Assembly: GCA_017404205.1 (NCBI GenBank)
Contig: JAFRCV010000002.1
Span: 1 to 64,000, forward strand
Origin: Erysipelotrichaceae bacterium
Lineage (GTDB): Bacteria; Bacillota_I; Bacilli_A; Erysipelotrichales; Erysipelotrichaceae
Direction of reading: 5' to 3'
Length of the DNA: 64,000 nucleotides
Positions 42,309 to 52,119 of this stretch are shown in pieces; the stretch's first letter is position 1; each line of letters starts with the position of its first letter. The notes under the pieces were generated by a model. It made no database searches. It was not told the origin of the DNA and worked only from the letters and a program-made list of their open reading frames with translations. The translations under genes and the position numbers were made by a program.

Positions 42309-43814
42309 TTATCCTTGTCTTTCCTTCATTGTCGGGAACAACAATACATCTCTAATAGAATCTGATTCAGTAAATAGCATTACCATTCTATCAATTCCAT
42401 AACCAATGCCACCTGCAGGAGGCATACCATATTCTAATGCTTCAATGAAGTCCATATCAATATCATTAGCTTCATCATCACCTAATTCTTTAGCTTTTAA
42501 TTGAGCTTCAAATCTTTCTAATTGATCAATCGGATCATTTAATTCTGTATAAGCATTTGCAGCTTCATGCCCTGCAATAAATAATTCAAATCGATCTACA
42601 AATCGAGGATCTTCTTCATTGGCTCTAGTCAATGGAGAAATCTCAATTGGATGTCCATATAAGAATGTTGGCTGGATCAGCGTTTCTTCAACATATTTCT
42701 CAAAGAAAGCATTAATAATATGTCCTGTTGTAAAATGTGGTTCAACTTCAATGTCGTGTTGTTTAGCCAATTCTTTTGCTTCCTCAAATGTATAATTATT
42801 CTTAAAATCAATTCCTGTTTTTTCTTTGATTGCATCAGTCATTGAAACTCTTTTCCAATTACCATCTAAAGATATTTCGTTGCCTAAGAAATTAAATGTT
42901 CTTTTTCCAAATACATTATCAGCAATATATTTATACATCTCTTCAGTAAGATTCATCATGCCTTCAAGATTTGAATATGCTTCATATAATTCCATCATGG
43001 TAAATTCTGGGTTGTGTTGCAAATCCATACCTTCATTTCTGAATGTTCTTCCTATTTCATAAACTTTTTCCATACCACCAACAAGAAGTCTCTTTAAATT
43101 TAATTCAAGAGCTATTCTTAAATACATATCAATATCTTGACTATTATGATGAGTAATAAACGGTCTAGCACTAGCGCCAGTTAATAGGTTTGTTAATACT
43201 GGCGTTTCAACTTCTGTAAAATCTCTTTTACTTAAGAATTCTCTAATAGCAGCAAGTATTTTAGGTCTTGTGAAAGCTACCTTCTTTGATTCTTCATTCA
43301 TAATCAAATCAAGATATCTTCTTCTATATCTTTCTTCTTTATCAGTTAAACCATGGAATTTCTCTGGGAATGGATTTAATGATTTTGTTAAATGAGTATA
43401 TTTCAAAACATAGATAGATAATTCACCATTAGGATTTTGTTCAGTAGGGTTTGTACGATATACTCTTCCTTCTACACCAATGATGTCACCTACATCACTT
43501 GCCTTAACAAGTTCATATGGCTCTTCACCTAAATCAGCTTTATTAATAACAAGTTGAATTAGTCCATCTTTGTCTTGAATGTGCATGAAACACATTTTGC
43601 CCATTCTTCTTTTAGACATGATTCTTCCAGCAACAGATACATGAATGTCTTTTAATTCTAATTCTTCTTTAGAAAAGAAATCATATTTTTCTTTTACGAT
43701 TTTAGAGTTAGCATTTCTTTGATAGGCATTACCAAAAGGTCTAATTCCTTTTTCTCTTAAATCATCTAACTTCTTTCTTCTGGCTAATTGTTGATCGTTG
43801 AATTCTCTTTCCAT
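42309..43814 (-). CDS. lysS: lysyl-tRNA synthetase, class II
   Basis: 501 residues, full length. The N-terminal OB-fold anticodon domain ([26 protein letters not shown]) is followed by class II motifs: motif 1 around [15 protein letters not shown], motif 2 [29 protein letters not shown] and motif 3 [14 protein letters not shown]. The ATG at 43814 has AGGAGGAA 6 nt upstream; the frame is open upstream into the T-box but no signal supports an earlier start. It charges tRNA-Lys and is controlled by a T-box leader. Confidence 0.97.
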   Translation of the reverse strand: MEREFNDQQLARRKKLDDLREKGIRPFGNAYQRNANSKIVKEKYDFFSKEELELKDIHVSVAGRIMSKRRMGKMCFMHIQDKDGLIQLVINKADLGEEPYELVKASDVGDIIGVEGRVYRTNPTEQNPNGELSIYVLKYTHLTKSLNPFPEKFHGLTDKEERYRRRYLDLIMNEESKKVAFTRPKILAAIREFLSKRDFTEVETPVLTNLLTGASARPFITHHNSQDIDMYLRIALELNLKRLLVGGMEKVYEIGRTFRNEGMDLQHNPEFTMMELYEAYSNLEGMMNLTEEMYKYIADNVFGKRTFNFLGNEISLDGNWKRVSMTDAIKEKTGIDFKNNYTFEEAKELAKQHDIEVEPHFTTGHIINAFFEKYVEETLIQPTFLYGHPIEISPLTRANEEDPRFVDRFELFIAGHEAANAYTELNDPIDQLERFEAQLKAKELGDDEANDIDMDFIEALEYGMPPAGGIGYGIDRMVMLFTESDSIRDVLLFPTMKERQG

Positions 43815-43825
43815 AGTTCCTCCTA

Positions 43826-44005
43826 AATAAATAAAAGGTGGTAAAAGGGCGCTATTGCGCGGTACCACCTTTTTTGTTTCTCTTAATCTTTAACGCAGAT
43901 ATGCGATTCACTCCAAGTTTTTATTCAGTTATCAGTATCTTATCTTCTTACACCATACAAGACTCGCTTTAAGGCTTAATAACTTACTCGTCTTTTCATA
44001 ATGAC
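43826..44005 (-). promoter_or_regulatory. T-box riboswitch upstream of lysS
   Basis: The antiterminator T-box AAGGTGGTACCGCG is perfect. It can instead pair with TTTTACCACCTTTT to form the terminator before lysS (TTTATTTATTT follows). Stem I features GGTGTAAG and an AGATAAGATA specifier-loop region with an AAG triplet in a reasonable place, fitting lysine. Uncharged tRNA-Lys should promote read-through. Confidence 0.92.
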
Positions 44006-44028
44006 AAATAAATTTTAACACACTTTAA

Positions 44029-44697
44029 TTAAATAATGCCAAGTGGAATTAGTGTTACTAACAATATTGCGACTAGTCCCCATACAATAATTAAGAATCT
44101 ATTTCTCTTTTTAGGTTCCATATCAGGAACATAGTTACTCGCAAGGAAGAAAGGAATATAAGTAGTAATAAATACTGGCAATACACCCCACCACTTATAT
44201 ACCCACATAAATGAATGATTAGATGTGCCTGCTAAGAATGATTCAACAAGCGCAAATAATAAGGCCATACTAATAGCACCAACAAGTTTTGCACTAACAC
44301 CTTTTTTACCATTCTTAGTAAAATAACGTGCATTAGGATCATCTGGTAACATCTTATATGAAATAATACCTGCAAGTGTAAACATCATTGACAATTCCCA
44401 ACATACACCAATAAGAAGAATAAATGTAGTTGATTCATTACTTACAGACCATAAAGGATAGCCAAAGAAATGAGCAATTACCGCATTACAGATTTCATAT
44501 AGCCAATGTACACCATATAATGCGAAGCCTGCATAGATTGCTTTAAAGTTCTTTTTATTATACTCGCTCCAATATACATAAAATACAACAGCTAGAATGA
44601 ATATAAATGTCCAATTAAAATTTTCGGTTGAACGAACTATTATTTTATCTACTAAATCTTTAATAGTTTGAGAACCGTCTCCCCAAAACACAAACAT
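44029..44697 (-). CDS. integral membrane protein of unknown function
   Basis: 222 residues with six hydrophobic helices, a short N-terminal extracytoplasmic-like stretch (GDGSQTIKDLVDK) and several intramembrane aromatic and charged positions (YGVHWLYEICNAVIAHFFGYP, CWELSMMF, ALVESFLAG). The E/H pattern inside helices could bind a metal or cofactor. No family recognised. SD AGGAGGAAAG upstream; single gene with its own promoter region. Confidence 0.65.
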   Translation of the reverse strand: MFVFWGDGSQTIKDLVDKIIVRSTENFNWTFIFILAVVFYVYWSEYNKKNFKAIYAGFALYGVHWLYEICNAVIAHFFGYPLWSVSNESTTFILLIGVCWELSMMFTLAGIISYKMLPDDPNARYFTKNGKKGVSAKLVGAISMALLFALVESFLAGTSNHSFMWVYKWWGVLPVFITTYIPFFLASNYVPDMEPKKRNRFLIIVWGLVAILLVTLIPLGII

Positions 44698-45034
44698 ATC
44701 TTTCCTCCTGTTTATTATTTTTAAAACTCTTGTTATCTTTATTATATTCCTAATAGTTATCGTTTAATCAATAGTAAGATTTAATTTTCATAAACAAAGA
44801 GTTTTATAGAATTTATGAGATCTTCTAATGTTGTAAATTAATCTATATATGATTTATTGGTATTAAAAATCTATAGTAAAATGTTTAACTACTTTACGTT
44901 TTATAGCATTGCTTTATATTGTCTATCTTTTGTTTATATTTGTATATGTTGTTTTTTGATAACCTAATTTCATATCGATGATTAATATTAATTAATGCCT
45001 GTTATCATACAAAGCAAAATGATAAGCGTTTATT
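44698..45034. other. long AT-rich intergenic region
   Basis: About 340 nt between divergent genes. Only promoter-like AT runs and a weak AAAACTCTTG / AAGAGTTTT pair near 44721 and 44800 are seen. No gene recognised. Confidence 0.4.
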
Positions 45035-45295
45035 TTGAAAGCTAAAAGTAAAACATTGAACATCATCGCAAAATTACTTTATAAAAAGCAACCATTAAAA
45101 ACTATTAGACAAAAAAGAAATTTAAGTCAATCTGAATTATCAAAAATTAGTGGAGTTAATCGCTGCGCTATTCAAGCTTATGAACAAAGAGAACTAGATA
45201 TATCTAAAGCTCAATACGATACTTTATATTCGCTTTCAAATTCTCTTGGCCGTGAAGTTAATGATGTTGTTTTTGATTATAAAGATAGTAAATAA
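45035..45295 (+). CDS. XRE-family HTH protein
   Basis: 86 residues, almost entirely a Cro/C1-type HTH (KTIRQKRNLSQSELSKISGVNRCAIQAYEQRELDIS) with a basic N-terminus. It starts with TTG at 45035 and has no SD, so low expression is likely. A lone regulator or antitoxin-like protein; no partner gene found next to it. Confidence 0.6.
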   Translation: MKAKSKTLNIIAKLLYKKQPLKTIRQKRNLSQSELSKISGVNRCAIQAYEQRELDISKAQYDTLYSLSNSLGREVNDVVFDYKDSK

Positions 45296-45383
45296 TAGTA
45301 ATATTTTATTATTTTAAATATTATTAATAATGAAATTGTTTTAAAAAACTTTTATTATATTAATAGGTTAAAGGAAGATTAAG

Positions 45384-46058
45384 ATGACTATAAAAGAGAA
45401 GATTGAACATTTTGTATTAGATGTACTTGTTATACATGATGCACCTAAAGTTGATATAAACAAAAAGCATATTGCTTGTATTGGTGATAGTATCACTTTT
45501 GGAGCTGGTGTTGGTGGTATAAAGAACGAAACCTGGGAACATTTTCTTGAAGAGAAAATAGGCAATGAATACCAAGTTTTAAATTATGGCATTAGTGGAA
45601 GAACTTTACAAGATGAAGGCGATTACCCTTATACAAAAGAAGAATACTTTAAAATATCTCAAGATATAAATGCTGATATTTATTTAATCATGTTAGGTAC
45701 TAATGATACTAAACCATTTAATTGGAATGAAGAAAGATTTAAAAAAGAATTAAACGATTTTGTTTCCACATATATTAATTTAGAAAATAAACCAAAAGTT
45801 ATTTTAATGACGCCTCCTGCTTGTTTTCCTGAAGAATCGTTAAAAATCGTAGCTTTTGAAATAAATGAAGAAATCATTAATGGACCTGTGTATGATATTG
45901 TTAGTAACTGTGCTAAAAATCATGGCATACAATTAATTGATTTATATAATCACACCAAAGACCATAGTGAATGGTTTATTGATGGAGTACATCCAAATAT
46001 ACACGGAAATAAAGAATTCGCAGAATTTATCTATCAGAATATAAAAGAGATTTTATAA
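45384..46058 (+). CDS. SGNH/GDSL-family hydrolase
   Basis: 224 residues with the four SGNH blocks: CIGDSITFGAG (nucleophile Ser), GISGRTLQDEG (Gly), MLGTNDTKPFNW (Asn) and FIDGVHPNIHGN (Asp-x-x-His). No signal peptide, so it acts inside the cell on an ester or acetylated sugar. SD AAAGGAAG upstream. It precedes the MATE gene by about 60 nt on the same strand. Confidence 0.88.
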   Translation: MTIKEKIEHFVLDVLVIHDAPKVDINKKHIACIGDSITFGAGVGGIKNETWEHFLEEKIGNEYQVLNYGISGRTLQDEGDYPYTKEEYFKISQDINADIYLIMLGTNDTKPFNWNEERFKKELNDFVSTYINLENKPKVILMTPPACFPEESLKIVAFEINEEIINGPVYDIVSNCAKNHGIQLIDLYNHTKDHSEWFIDGVHPNIHGNKEFAEFIYQNIKEIL

Positions 46059-46107
46059 ATAATTAAATTATAAAATCTATTTTTTTATATGTATGTTTTT
46101 ATTATGT

Positions 46108-46113
46108 TATCAT
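46108..46113 (+). promoter_or_regulatory. -10 box of a probable leaderless promoter
   Basis: TATCAT ends 7 nt before the ATG at 46121; no SD. Confidence 0.4.
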
Positions 46114-46120
46114 TTATAGC

Positions 46121-47461
46121 ATGAGTAATAGATCAGAAAAAATGGCCACTTGGCCAATAGGTAAATTATTGTTTTCAATGGGCTTGCCTGCAGTTTTCTC
46201 AATGCTTATACAAGCTCTTTATAATGTTGTAGATACAATCTACATTTCTAAATATTCACAAGATGCATTATTTGCAATTGGTGTTGTTACACCTATGGTA
46301 ATGGTTGGTTTAGCAATTGCGTTAGGAGGAGGCGTTGGTATATCAACACTTGTTGCAAGAAAGCTTGGTGAAAGAAATAAAAACGAAGCTGATGCTGTTG
46401 CCAGCACAGGCTTACTATTAACATTTATTCATGTCTTTATAACAATGCTTATTTGTTTATTGTTTGGTAAAACTTTTATTAGATTATTTACAAATAGAGA
46501 AGAAATTATTGCTTTAGCATATTCATATATGAGCATCTGTATGTTTGTATGTTTTGGCCAACATTTCGCTATCTTTTTAGAAAGACTTATGCAAGCACAA
46601 TCAAATATGTTGATGCCAATGTTTGCTCAACTCTTTGGTGCCCTAACTAATATTATTCTTGATCCAATCCTAATCTTTGGAACAAAAACAATTCCTGCTA
46701 TGGGCATTGCTGGTGCAGCTTATGCAACTGTGCTTGGCCAAATTGTTCAATTCCTTTTATGTATGTTTTTTTATCGTAAAAGCGAAGTTGCTATTAGATT
46801 AAAAGATATTAAATTAGAATTTAATAGAATTAAAGATATTTATGCTGTTGGCCTACCAACAATGATTATGAATATGGTTGGATCTTTAACAACTATTTTA
46901 ATGAATTCTATTTTAGTTAAATTCTCTGAGGATGCTGTATCTAGTTTATCTTTATATTTCAAAGTTCAATCATTTGTCTTTATGCCTGTGTTTGGTTTCA
47001 CACAAGGTGCATTGCCTATTCTTTCATATAATTATGGTGCATATAATAAAGAACGATACTTGGCCACAGAAAAATTATACTTATTAACTAATGTTGCGAT
47101 TTTGTTTGTCGGCACTTTATTATTTAGATTTAAAACCGATTTAGTTTTATCTTTCTTTACAATGAATGAATCATTGTATTCAATTACTACAAGAGCTTTC
47201 CACATCATTTGTTTATGCTTTGTTCCAGCTGCTATTTCTATTTCTTTTGGAACAGTATTTCAATCATTTGGACAAGGAATATATTCGATGATTCAATCAT
47301 TTTTAAGGCAAATAATCTTGCTTGTTCCAATTGCGTATTTTTTGTCAACATTTAATGATTTAGATCTTGTATGGTGGGCATATCCAATAGCTGAAATAAT
47401 TGTCACCTTAATATTTATTCCATTAACAATTAATACGTATCGCAAACATTTCGATCATTAA
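46121..47461 (+). CDS. MATE-family efflux transporter
   Basis: 446 residues, twelve hydrophobic helices. N-terminal LLFSMGLPAVFSMLIQALYNVVDTIYISK and ALGGGVGISTLVARKLGERNK, then the second-half motif SLSLYFKVQSFVFMPVFGFTQGALPILSYNYGA, as in NorM/DinF-like MATE proteins. It differs from the other MATE protein at 17765. Ends at a strong terminator. Confidence 0.9.
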   Translation: MSNRSEKMATWPIGKLLFSMGLPAVFSMLIQALYNVVDTIYISKYSQDALFAIGVVTPMVMVGLAIALGGGVGISTLVARKLGERNKNEADAVASTGLLLTFIHVFITMLICLLFGKTFIRLFTNREEIIALAYSYMSICMFVCFGQHFAIFLERLMQAQSNMLMPMFAQLFGALTNIILDPILIFGTKTIPAMGIAGAAYATVLGQIVQFLLCMFFYRKSEVAIRLKDIKLEFNRIKDIYAVGLPTMIMNMVGSLTTILMNSILVKFSEDAVSSLSLYFKVQSFVFMPVFGFTQGALPILSYNYGAYNKERYLATEKLYLLTNVAILFVGTLLFRFKTDLVLSFFTMNESLYSITTRAFHIICLCFVPAAISISFGTVFQSFGQGIYSMIQSFLRQIILLVPIAYFLSTFNDLDLVWWAYPIAEIIVTLIFIPLTINTYRKHFDH

Positions 47462-47471
47462 TCAACCACTT

Positions 47472-47504
47472 AAGCATAAGATAAAACATCTTATGCTTTT
47501 TATT
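47472..47504 (+). terminator. intrinsic terminator
   Basis: AAGCATAAGAT / ATCTTATGCTT followed by TTTATTT. Confidence 0.8.
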
Positions 47505-47514
47505 TAGAATACAC

Positions 47515-47550
47515 TTGACATCCACTACTCTACAAGTGTAGAGTATAAGT
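47515..47550 (+). promoter_or_regulatory. BlaI-type operator and promoter
   Basis: TTGACA at 47515-47520; the dyad TACTCTACA-AG-TGTAGAGTA (47526-47545) sits between -35 and -10, close to the BlaI/MecI box TACTACA..TGTAGTA. It should be repressed by the BlaI homolog encoded two genes downstream. Confidence 0.75.
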
Positions 47551-47566
47551 AAGGAGGGTACTTATC

Positions 47567-47986
47567 ATGAAAAAATATTTAGCTACAATCTTAATTGCCT
47601 TATCACTTTTTTTACTACCAACTAATTATGTTTTTGCTAACGAAGGTTTAGATCAACCTGTTGATCCTATAAAGCCTGACGAATATATAGTAAGACAATT
47701 ATCAGGTACAGGTTCTCACACATTTATTTTTAACGATGGCTTTGAAATCGCAACAATTAATTCATCAGGGTCTGGCAATATTGATCAAAACGGACAAATT
47801 GAGTCTTATAACCTTTCGACTTATGCTTACATTTCTGATGGAGAAGGACATTTAAGTGCTACTGCTCAACTTACAAGTTTAAGTTATAGTAATAGTGGCA
47901 CAAGAATCACTGTATACTACACTGTTAAAGTCACTGTAAGTAGCGGCGCTAGTCAATCATATTCTGGTTCATTCTTTGTTCAATAA
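47567..47986 (+). CDS. small secreted protein under BlaI-type control
   Basis: 139 residues with a Sec signal peptide (MKKYLATILIALSLFLLP, cleavage after VFA-N) and a beta-rich Ser/Thr/Gly mature part (GTGSHTFIFNDGFEIATI, YTVKVTVSSGASQS). SD AAGGAGGG upstream. It is first in the operon with the BlaI-like repressor and M56 sensor, so it is the regulated output, perhaps a cell-wall or antimicrobial-response protein. No family known. Confidence 0.65.
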   Translation: MKKYLATILIALSLFLLPTNYVFANEGLDQPVDPIKPDEYIVRQLSGTGSHTFIFNDGFEIATINSSGSGNIDQNGQIESYNLSTYAYISDGEGHLSATAQLTSLSYSNSGTRITVYYTVKVTVSSGASQSYSGSFFVQ

Positions 47987-47998
47987 GGAAAAAATTGT

Positions 47999-48355
47999 AT
48001 GAAAATTACTTATACAGAGAAAAAGGTAATGGATTTTATTTGGGAAAAAGAACCAGTAAAATCTAAAGATATTGTTGAATATTGTAAGAATAGTTTTGAT
48101 TGGAAAAATACTACTACTTTTACATTTCTAAAGAGATTAGAGAATAAAGGGATCGTTGTAAATAACAACTCCATTGTTAGCTCATTGATCTCAAAAGACA
48201 ACATTGAACAAGAAGCTTCAAAAGAATTTGTTCAAGATGTTTTTAATCAATCTTTGCCATCTTTTTTAGCTGCTTTTTTAAATGGCAAGCATCTTAGTGA
48301 TAAAGAATATAAAGAGATTAAAAAATTAATTGATGAACATAGAATGGAGAAATAG
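47999..48355 (+). CDS. BlaI/MecI/CopY-family repressor
   Basis: 118 residues: winged helix with ITYTEKKVMDFIWEKEPVKSKDIVEY and KNTTTFTFLKRLENKGIV, the family's typical spacing, and a short dimerisation tail. It should bind the TACTCTACA...TGTAGAGTA operator upstream of the secreted protein and be cleaved after signalling by the M56 protein that follows 2 nt later. Confidence 0.85.
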   Translation: MKITYTEKKVMDFIWEKEPVKSKDIVEYCKNSFDWKNTTTFTFLKRLENKGIVVNNNSIVSSLISKDNIEQEASKEFVQDVFNQSLPSFLAAFLNGKHLSDKEYKEIKKLIDEHRMEK

Positions 48356-48357
48356 TT

Positions 48358-49659
48358 ATGAACACAATTTATTCTTCTATTTTATTAAGAGCATCATTGC
48401 ATGCGACAATTGCCTTTTTGTTGCTATTAATTTTAAGGATATTAACAAACAAGTTATCTAAAAAATATACTCGTTATTTAATGATTGGTGTGTTTGGGTC
48501 TTTGTTATTATCTCCTTTTCTAAAAAGTGACTTTTCTATAGTTAATGTCGCACAAAGAGTTGTTGATAATAATTCCTTTTCGCATGTTATTAGATTAGTT
48601 AATGAAAAGAATATTATTGGTATAATTTCTTCAAATAATGAAAGCTATGGTATATTTTCTTCAATCTTTTTTATTATCTGGATAATTGGTATATGTATTA
48701 TTTTGCTTAATGTAATTATTAATTATTTGAATATTAAGAAGCATTTATTATTTGCGATGAAGATTCATGACAATATTTATGAATGTGAAGATATTCAAGC
48801 GCCATTTATTTTAGGAATCATAAATCCGAGAATCTATTTGCCAATTACATTAAATGAAACACAAAGAAGCATTATCATCAATCATGAAAAAATACATATT
48901 AAATATTATGATTATATAGTTAAACCATTATGTTTATTGATTCTTATAATTCATTGGTTTAATCCTGTAGTTTGGCTTTCTTATAAAATGCTTAGTAGTG
49001 ATTTGGAAGCAGCATGTGATGAATTAACAATTGACACATACAACAATGATAAAGACAGTTATATAGATGCTCTTATGAGTTTATCAAGAGTTAATACATT
49101 TGTTACATTCATATCTTTTGAAGGCAATAATGTTAAAGAAAGAATAAAAAATTTATTAAATTATAACGGACAAAAAAGGCCTGTATTGATGTCTCTGAGT
49201 ATTTTATTTTCTTTCATTTTATCGTTATTTATTATTCTTTCTTATAAACAAGGAACAAGTGTTATTAATGGAGAAACATTTTCTGTTAATGATCCAGTTT
49301 ATAACATTGAGGTTATTTGCGAATATGGATGTTACTACAATAAAAAAACAATTAATTTAATAAATAAAATAGATAGGAACGGAAATGTATATCCATTAAA
49401 TTATGGTGTTGTTGAATCAATAGGCTATGATAATATAAATGGAAATTATTTATATATAATACATGATAATGGATACAGAAGCTTTTATAGTGGTTTAGAA
49501 AAAATTAATGTATCAAAAGATGAAAAAGTAAATATTAATTCTTCTTTAGGAAATATAGGCTATACCGGAATTTTAAAAAAAGGTAATCATTTATCAATTG
49601 CCTTGTTTGATGAAAATGGTAATTATATAAAAAATCTTTCTGAATTTTTTACTAAATAA
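48358..49659 (+). CDS. BlaR1-like M56 metalloprotease sensor with degenerate M23/LytM-like domain
   Basis: 433 residues. TM helices at 12-28, 38-56, 97-122 and about 185-205 enclose a zinc-protease site INHEKIHIKYYD (HExxH) with the third ligand in DLEAACDE. After a further TM helix (about 280-298) the extracellular part is not a penicillin-binding domain but a LytM/M23-like beta domain (YPLNYGVVESIGY, YRSFYSGLEKINV, GNHLSIALFDENG). The zinc His/Asp of active M23 enzymes are missing, so it probably binds cell-wall material and signals BlaI cleavage. Confidence 0.75.
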   Translation: MNTIYSSILLRASLHATIAFLLLLILRILTNKLSKKYTRYLMIGVFGSLLLSPFLKSDFSIVNVAQRVVDNNSFSHVIRLVNEKNIIGIISSNNESYGIFSSIFFIIWIIGICIILLNVIINYLNIKKHLLFAMKIHDNIYECEDIQAPFILGIINPRIYLPITLNETQRSIIINHEKIHIKYYDYIVKPLCLLILIIHWFNPVVWLSYKMLSSDLEAACDELTIDTYNNDKDSYIDALMSLSRVNTFVTFISFEGNNVKERIKNLLNYNGQKRPVLMSLSILFSFILSLFIILSYKQGTSVINGETFSVNDPVYNIEVICEYGCYYNKKTINLINKIDRNGNVYPLNYGVVESIGYDNINGNYLYIIHDNGYRSFYSGLEKINVSKDEKVNINSSLGNIGYTGILKKGNHLSIALFDENGNYIKNLSEFFTK

Positions 49660-49663
49660 TAAA

Positions 49664-49704
49664 AAAACAAGTTCATTGTTGTATATCACAATTAGAACTT
49701 GTTT
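49664..49704 (+). terminator. terminator hairpin split by an insertion
   Basis: AAACAAGTTC (49665-49674) / GAACTTGTTT (49695-49704). The T-run that should follow is not here, but appears after the same sequence at 55027-55050, on the other side of the 5.3-kb insert. Confidence 0.65.
49681..49704 (+). repeat. left copy of a 24-bp direct repeat bounding a 5.3-kb insert
   Basis: The repeat (core TATCACAATTAGAACTTG) is identical at 55027-55050. The left copy abuts the ISL3 terminal repeat. Confidence 0.85.
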
Positions 49705-51188
49705 GGCTCTCTAAAATCTAGCGTGGAAAAACGTGGAATTAATTAGAGAACCATCAAAAACTATAAAATCAAGCGTGGAAAGATCTAGACAATAATCTAG
49801 ATCTTTTTATATCGGCTTATTAGCATACATCTTTTTCTAAATCTTTCAAAATTATGATAGCCATATGATACTTTAATAATAGTTTTCAAATTATTGTTTA
49901 TTGATTCAGCTATTCCGTTTGAATAATGTTTTCCTGTTTGGTTTCTAGCTAATCCATCAGCTATTTCTATTCTCCATTTTTCATACGATTTTCCTACTGA
50001 AGATAGTAAATCTATTCCTGATATTTTTAATCTATCAGCTATATTGTCAATAAATGCCAAGCTTTCTATAAATGTATCATTACGGTTATAGTAATATAAA
50101 TCCTGAAGGATATTATAAGCAGTTAATAAATCATCATATTTTTTTATACAGTCAAATACTATATCTGTATAGTGGATAGAATAACCATAGCCTTTAGGTG
50201 TATACCATTTATCAGGTATGTCTTCACTTCTACATAAAAATAATTTCCAATTCTGTTTCATAAAAGCGGATACAAAAGTTGGATTATCAATATTTTTTAT
50301 ATGGTTATATCTAATCTTATTTACAGCTCTAGTTAATAATTGAATCACATGAAATAAATCGACTATATGTAAGGCGTATTTAAAATAGTTTTTACATATA
50401 TTTCGATATCCATCATACATATCAGAAACAAAGTATTTAACATTATTTCTTTCATTTTCTGGTATTGAATCAAAGTATTCCCTTAGATACGGAAGTTGTC
50501 TAGATTCAATGATATCAATAACCTCTCTTTTATTATGATCATATAGAACACAACAATAAGATGAATCATTGTCACCATTAAAACCTATTTCATCGATACA
50601 TAAAACATTTGGCATTTTACCTCTAGGGATATATGGGATATTATTATCAAATAATTGAATGACTCTTTGAGAAGTTAAGTTATATCTATTAGCTATAGAA
50701 GAGAATGGCATTACTTTAGTAAAATCACCAATAATCAATTGTTTAGTTTGATTACTAATTTGGCTTTTGATGGCAATCCCGTTTATAGGAGGTGTATAGG
50801 TAACACCACAATCCCTGCATTTAAACCTGGTTTTAATGATTCTCAAGGTATCTTTTATTTGATCGATTTCAGAACAATTTACTTCTACAATATCGTGATC
50901 ATTAACATAAGCATTTGTAGAGCCACATTTAGGACAAATTCTAATATCAGTTTTTTGTCTAATCTCATAGACAAACCCATCATCAGTTTTGATGGGTTCT
51001 CTATCTTCATTAATAAAATTACTTGGGTCTATCCCAAGTCTATACAATATCGTGTTAAAATTCATTTGAGGTCTCCTTGTCTGTACTTTTAACAATTTCA
51101 GTATAATGGAGACCTTTTATAGTTACAAAATCTATAAAATCTAACGTGGAATTTGGAAAATGTATTCCACATTAGATTTCAGAGAGCC
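49705..51188 (-). mobile_element. ISL3-family insertion sequence
   Basis: Terminal inverted repeats: GGCTCTCTAAAATCTAGCG at 49705 and, inverted, GGCTCTCTGAAATCTAATG ending at 51188. One transposase gene inside, intact. Flanking 8-mers (ACTTGTTT and TGAATATA) do not match, so the expected target duplication is lost, consistent with later recombination. Confidence 0.85.
49797..51065 (-). CDS. ISL3-family transposase
   Basis: 422 residues. An N-terminal zinc-binding part (CPKCGSTNAYVND, KCRDCGVTYTPP), an HTH (FSSIANRYNLTSQRVIQLF) and the DDE catalytic core: CIDEIGFNGDN, FVSDMYDGYRNICK and the Glu near YSNGIAESINNNLKTI, with YGYHNFERFRKR at the end. The ATG at 51065 has GGAGACC upstream; the frame is open 10 codons further. 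Looks intact. Confidence 0.92.
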   Translation of the reverse strand: MNFNTILYRLGIDPSNFINEDREPIKTDDGFVYEIRQKTDIRICPKCGSTNAYVNDHDIVEVNCSEIDQIKDTLRIIKTRFKCRDCGVTYTPPINGIAIKSQISNQTKQLIIGDFTKVMPFSSIANRYNLTSQRVIQLFDNNIPYIPRGKMPNVLCIDEIGFNGDNDSSYCCVLYDHNKREVIDIIESRQLPYLREYFDSIPENERNNVKYFVSDMYDGYRNICKNYFKYALHIVDLFHVIQLLTRAVNKIRYNHIKNIDNPTFVSAFMKQNWKLFLCRSEDIPDKWYTPKGYGYSIHYTDIVFDCIKKYDDLLTAYNILQDLYYYNRNDTFIESLAFIDNIADRLKISGIDLLSSVGKSYEKWRIEIADGLARNQTGKHYSNGIAESINNNLKTIIKVSYGYHNFERFRKRCMLISRYKKI

Positions 51189-51306
51189 TGAATATATTTA
51201 TGATGATAAAGAAGCTTTAGCCATATTTTTTTAATAGTATAAATAATTTATTTAAATTATTAAGAGTGATTATATTAACCGTTATTCAACTTTAATTTAA
51301 CTCTAA

Positions 51307-52113
51307 CTATTTAAATAAATATTTATATTTTCTTCTTGTTTCTAATAATATATCAATAACTCTTTGTTTAATTTCTAATGGATAATTATTTGCTTTATCA
51401 ATAATATCCTTTATTTCTTTATAACTATAATCAAAGAGCAGATTATTTCCATATAGTTTTTCTGAAGTTTTTAATTGATCATAAAATGAATCACAAATTG
51501 TTTTTGATTTAACCATATTTATTTTTTTAAATATATCTATTGTAAGTGGATATTCAATTGTTGTATCAGACAATAACCCTGCTCCGTTGTCAAAAATTGG
51601 CGCTAATTTAAAATCTCCTTTATCGTTTGTTAATACGGCTAAATTATGGGTGTGTCTGTCCTCATTTAAAAACACAGCATCTATCGTTAGTGTTTTGTTC
51701 ATATATATTCCAAAATTTTTAAGTCCAGTTACTCTTTCAACATGCTCAACAAGAGTTTTTAGCCTTTCATCTAGATTATTAATAGAATAAATAATTTGAT
51801 TAAGACCATTGCCATAAATATTCTTAAAAAGCCTTTCTAATGTAATAAGATTATAACCATTAGTGAAATCTTTGCTTTTACACACATTAAAAATAGTATC
51901 GTTATATCTAATTTGATCTAATTCATATTCTACAAATTCATCTTCTCCTAAATTTGAATACTTAAGCAGCTTAGATATCGTATATTCTACAAGACCTTCG
52001 TATCCCAGATAATCAACTTTATACCAATAACCATCTTTTTTAAATTTTAATTGATTTCCTTTTGATGATTGTCTATCCATTATAAATCTATCTTTTTCAA
52101 ATAGTTCAATCAT
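51307..52113 (-). CDS. HipA-like protein kinase (HipT-sized)
   Basis: 268 residues. An ATP-binding N-lobe (KGNQLKFKKDGYWYKVDYLG), then the HipA catalytic motif AVFLNEDRHTHNLAVL (D-R-H-x-x-N) and the metal motif PIFDNGAGLL in place of DFG. The N-subdomain 1 found in full HipA (about 440 residues) is missing, as in the HipT of HipBST systems. It may phosphorylate an aminoacyl-tRNA synthetase or another target. It follows the HTH gene by 6 nt. Confidence 0.75.
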   Translation of the reverse strand: MIELFEKDRFIMDRQSSKGNQLKFKKDGYWYKVDYLGYEGLVEYTISKLLKYSNLGEDEFVEYELDQIRYNDTIFNVCKSKDFTNGYNLITLERLFKNIYGNGLNQIIYSINNLDERLKTLVEHVERVTGLKNFGIYMNKTLTIDAVFLNEDRHTHNLAVLTNDKGDFKLAPIFDNGAGLLSDTTIEYPLTIDIFKKINMVKSKTICDSFYDQLKTSEKLYGNNLLFDYSYKEIKDIIDKANNYPLEIKQRVIDILLETRRKYKYLFK

Positions 52114-52119
52114 AATTAT

